Assembly (NCBI GenBank): GCA_964058845.1
Contig: CAXKVR010000037.1
Coordinates: 1 to 20,957, forward strand
Direction of reading: 5' to 3'
Source: Carex sylvatica
Taxonomy: Eukaryota; Streptophyta; Magnoliopsida; Poales; Cyperaceae
Length of the DNA: 20,957 nt
The translations under genes and the position numbers were made by a program. Below, piece after piece: positions 18,401 through 20,957 of the stretch (position 1 is the first letter of the stretch; each line of letters begins with the position of its first letter). Below the pieces are notes generated by a model. The model worked only from the letters and a program-made list of their open reading frames with translations. It had not been told where the DNA came from and did not search any database.

Positions 18401-19286
18401 TTTCAATCAAAAAGAAAAAGAAAAAAGTTCGGCAATTTGACTGAGCCGGCAGGGAAGCTTTCTAGCAGACTTAAACCACAAAAAAAAAAAAAATACTGTG
18501 AAGGTGGTTTAAAAATCAGTTGATTTTCTGGAATAAGGAGATCGTGTTTTGCCTCTGGTAGCTACTACATTGACCTTTTTTGTTCCTCTAGGAAATCCAC
18601 GTCCATGTATTTTTGTTAGAAGTTAAAATAATTAATGTTAAATCTAATGCACCACGACAACTAGTTCAATTTAATTTAACCTATTTTAGCATGTGAGAAA
18701 TGTGCAACCCATTCAAAAGCCATCTAACAGCATAAACTTAAACTAGATTAAAAAATACACAATAAAGATCAACACAGATAATTAAGAAAATACATACGTA
18801 GACGACAACTAGCTGATATTTACCAGAGAGCGCGAAGCAGTTCCGATAGACACTGGTGCAGATTGATGATCATACAATTTTAATCATTATTAGTGTGTAT
18901 GTAACATAAACAACAATTGACACGCTTCTTTAACAGCTAAATAAATATAGGCAAATTATAAACGATATATATTTCTTCTGGTAATTAAATTCATATAGAA
19001 TTTTTAATAGTATATGACCCTTGCAACTATTACTGATACCCAATAGCACACGCCAAGGATTAGAGAAAAAAAGAAGAAAATATGACTAAATTATGTGTTC
19101 ATTTCTCTACAGGTAATTAAGATTATTAATTTGAGAATTATAAAAGAAAAAAGGGCCTATTCGAAGATGGTGCAGGGGTGCAGTATTATTTGTGCTTTTA
19201 GATTCGTGCCAAGTTAAAAAGAATAATCCTGAGCCGTCCGTTTCCAATTGCTTGAGTCAGGTACCTGGGGTGATCCAAATTCCCCC
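18401..19286. other. Intergenic DNA, no gene seen
   Basis: AT-rich sequence with an A homopolymer near 18480. A small GC-richer patch at 18825-18870 carries a donor-like CTCTGGTAAAT on the minus strand but no exon can be supported. Nothing else is recognised. Confidence 0.5.
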
Positions 19287-19505
19287 GAATGCGTATCCTC
19301 TGCATTAATTCAAAAGAAAATATTTTGAATTAATAAATCTCAACCGTTTGATTTTAAACTGAACCAATCCAGTTTCTGCCTATAAAATAAAGGGTCTTCA
19401 ATATTAGTGCGAATCTAGTCCGCACAAATTTTAAAACAAATCAAATAATCGAGATACATTAACTCAAAAAATTCTCTTTTAAGTTAATACAGAGGATGTG
19501 AATTC
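19287..19505. mobile_element. Short inverted-repeat element, probable MITE of about 219 bp
   Basis: The left end GAATGCGTATCCTCTGCATT and the right end AATACAGAGGATGTGAATTC are imperfect inverted complements. Similarity extends about 75 nt inward on each side (TTCAAAAGAAAAT.TTTTGAATTAAT.AATCTC against its complement, then CGTTTGATTT against AAATCAAATAATCG). No clear target-site duplication was found, so the superfamily is open. Confidence 0.55.
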
Positions 19506-20424
19506 ATTGCTCTCACCCCATGTCCCCACCCAAACACCAAATTATTTTATAAAATTAGCTTCTATATTTTTTAATTGAAAAAAAAAAAACTACACTATAG
19601 CCTAGAATAGCCACTACCAAATAAAGTGCCCTGTCCTGTGGACCAAAAACATTTGTTACAATATGTAGATGAAGGTCAAGATCAGCAATTAAGCAACAGA
19701 ATGGTCATGTCAGCAACAAGAGTTCTAACCAAGTTTTTAATTGCTAAGACAAAATAGTAGAAAACAAAACAAAGCAAATTCTCCTTTCTCAATCCTCATT
19801 GATTTTCCAAACATCTTTGTCCTAATAACAGCTCTCCTTTCCCAATCCTAATTGACTTTTAAAACCTCTTTGGTCTAATAACTCAAAGAGAAACCCAATT
19901 GAGAATACTTATATGCAAATATATATGTAACATTTCATATATATTGCCTAGAATTTAGGATCCAGAATTCAAATTTTAATTTCGGAAATAGTTAAATTTA
20001 AAAATTATCAGAGTAAATAAAATAATACATAAATATATTTCTGTTTTTTTATATTATTAATTATTACGGGACCAATAAATGCAGTACCAAATCACGAATA
20101 TTAAATTGATTAACTATTCTAGTAAAGTACTTCGTTTATCATTTGTCTATTGTGTATTTCATTGAAACTTTTTTTAGTAAAGATAATATTTAAGTATCTC
20201 AACTTAAATATTCACTAAAGATTTTTCAATCAGAGTTTAAACATGTTATTTTTCATACAGAGAACATTATCTTTATCTATCACTAGATCAGATATTGAAA
20301 CTGCCCATGCATAAATAGAGAAAATATTATTTTGCTACTGCACATTCATGGGGTACAATAGAATGCTAAAATAAATAATATTATCAGCTATTTATTGAAA
20401 TTGTAAAATTATGTTGCTAATTGA
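19506..20424. other. AT-rich intergenic DNA, no gene seen
   Basis: Apart from a 53-bp tandem duplication listed separately, it is AT-rich with no recognisable coding sequence or element. Confidence 0.5.
19781..19886. repeat. 53-bp tandem duplication
   Basis: CTCCTTTCTCAATCCTCATT at 19781 recurs as CTCCTTTCCCAATCCTAATT at 19834; the units continue in parallel to the matching CATCTTTGTCCTAATAAC and CCTCTTTGGTCTAATAAC. Divergence is about 15 percent by eye. Confidence 0.8.
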
Positions 20425-20432
20425 CTTGGACC
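20425..20432 (+). repeat. 8-bp target-site duplication, left copy
   Basis: CTTGGACC precedes the TAGGG terminus and is repeated exactly at 20938-20945. Confidence 0.85.
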
Positions 20433-20937
20433 TAGGGTTGTAAACGGTCGGATACAGATCGAATAGTGGCCTTACTGCACGGATACAAATACGGATATGG
20501 ATAGTCTCGGATAAGGATACGGATCGGATATTAAACGTTACAGATACAGATCAGATATTGGACGGATACGGATATTTTTTTATAATTAGCTTGTTGATTA
20601 CAAAATATCTATTATATTATTAAAATATTAGTCACTAATTATGTCATAGTGTTATATTATTCATCAAAATATATATCTATATGTAATTTAATAAATTATT
20701 GGTACAATATGTAATTTAATAAATTAATTTAAGAACATATAAAACATTTGTTGTAGTTTAAAAGTATAAACGGTCGGATACAGATAGTGAAAAGTCTTAC
20801 CATATCCTTATCCTTTAAATTTGTTTGGATACGGATACGGATAGTTTCGGATACGAATACTAATCGGATAATTTAGATAATTTTCCAGATTCGGATCCGG
20901 ACAAAATCGGATAATATCCGATCCGTTCACACCCCTA
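20433..20937. mobile_element. 505-bp non-autonomous hAT-type element
   Basis: Termini TAGGGTTGTAAACGGTCGGAT and the complement of ATCCGATCCGTTCACACCCCTA make short inverted repeats (TAGGG.TGT.AACGG). A perfect 8-bp duplication, the size used by hAT transposases, flanks the element. Both ends are packed with GGATAC/CGGAT words (20458-20575 and 20772-20920), which probably are subterminal transposase-binding sites. The middle is AT-rich and non-coding. Confidence 0.85.
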
Positions 20938-20945
20938 CTTGGACC
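20938..20945 (+). repeat. 8-bp target-site duplication, right copy
   Basis: CTTGGACC, identical to 20425-20432, directly after the CCCCTA terminus. Confidence 0.85.
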
Positions 20946-20957
20946 ACCCAAGTACCA

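Noticed and set aside
18825..18870. Possible minus-strand exon ending LSELLRAL before GTAAAT
   Set aside because: Only a donor-like site is present; no acceptor, frame continuation or neighbouring exon supports it.

Overview
The window is nuclear DNA of a flowering plant. It holds part of a plant-specific NETWORKED (NET) actin-binding gene, split by GT-AG introns with U-rich tracts, inside AT-rich intergenic DNA full of small non-autonomous DNA transposons (palindromic MITEs, MULE-type and hAT-type elements with visible target-site duplications). I cannot name the species. No rRNA, tRNA or CRISPR array was seen.

Region 1 (about 1-9520, minus strand) is one large gene, complete at its 5' end and running off the left edge. 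A TATA box near 9511 precedes a pyrimidine-rich leader, a probable 5'UTR intron and the ATG at 8525. Exon 1 plus the start of exon 2 encode a NAB (NET actin-binding) domain. Exon 2 continues into a long coiled coil with NET1-type linker motifs. Six more exons follow, each a copy of the same coiled-coil repeat and each bounded by phase-0 introns. The visible product is 1466 residues and still open. Five of the six repeat exons have lengths that differ only by multiples of 7 codons, the coiled-coil period. The intron between exons 6 and 7 carries three consecutive palindromic MITEs.

Region 2 (about 9520-13150) shows no supported gene. It contains an ATTGGTATTT repeat, a 20-bp minisatellite in a leader-like stretch, and about 700 bp of repeats built around TTTTACAG.

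Region 3 (13162-14622) is a 1461-bp fold-back element with TIRs of about 540 bp, a perfect 9-bp target-site duplication (MULE-like) and an interior that resembles a piece of LTR retrotransposon. A second, 315-bp MULE-like MITE with a 9-bp duplication lies at 15256-15570. A fourth full palindromic MITE of the intronic family, beside a lone arm of a fifth, lies at about 16030-16645.

Region 4 (about 17600-18400) is a GC-richer island that may hold a small two-exon plus-strand gene; this is tentative. The remainder is AT-rich intergenic DNA with a short inverted-repeat element (19287-19505), a 53-bp tandem duplication, and at the right end a complete hAT-type element (20433-20937) with an 8-bp target-site duplication.
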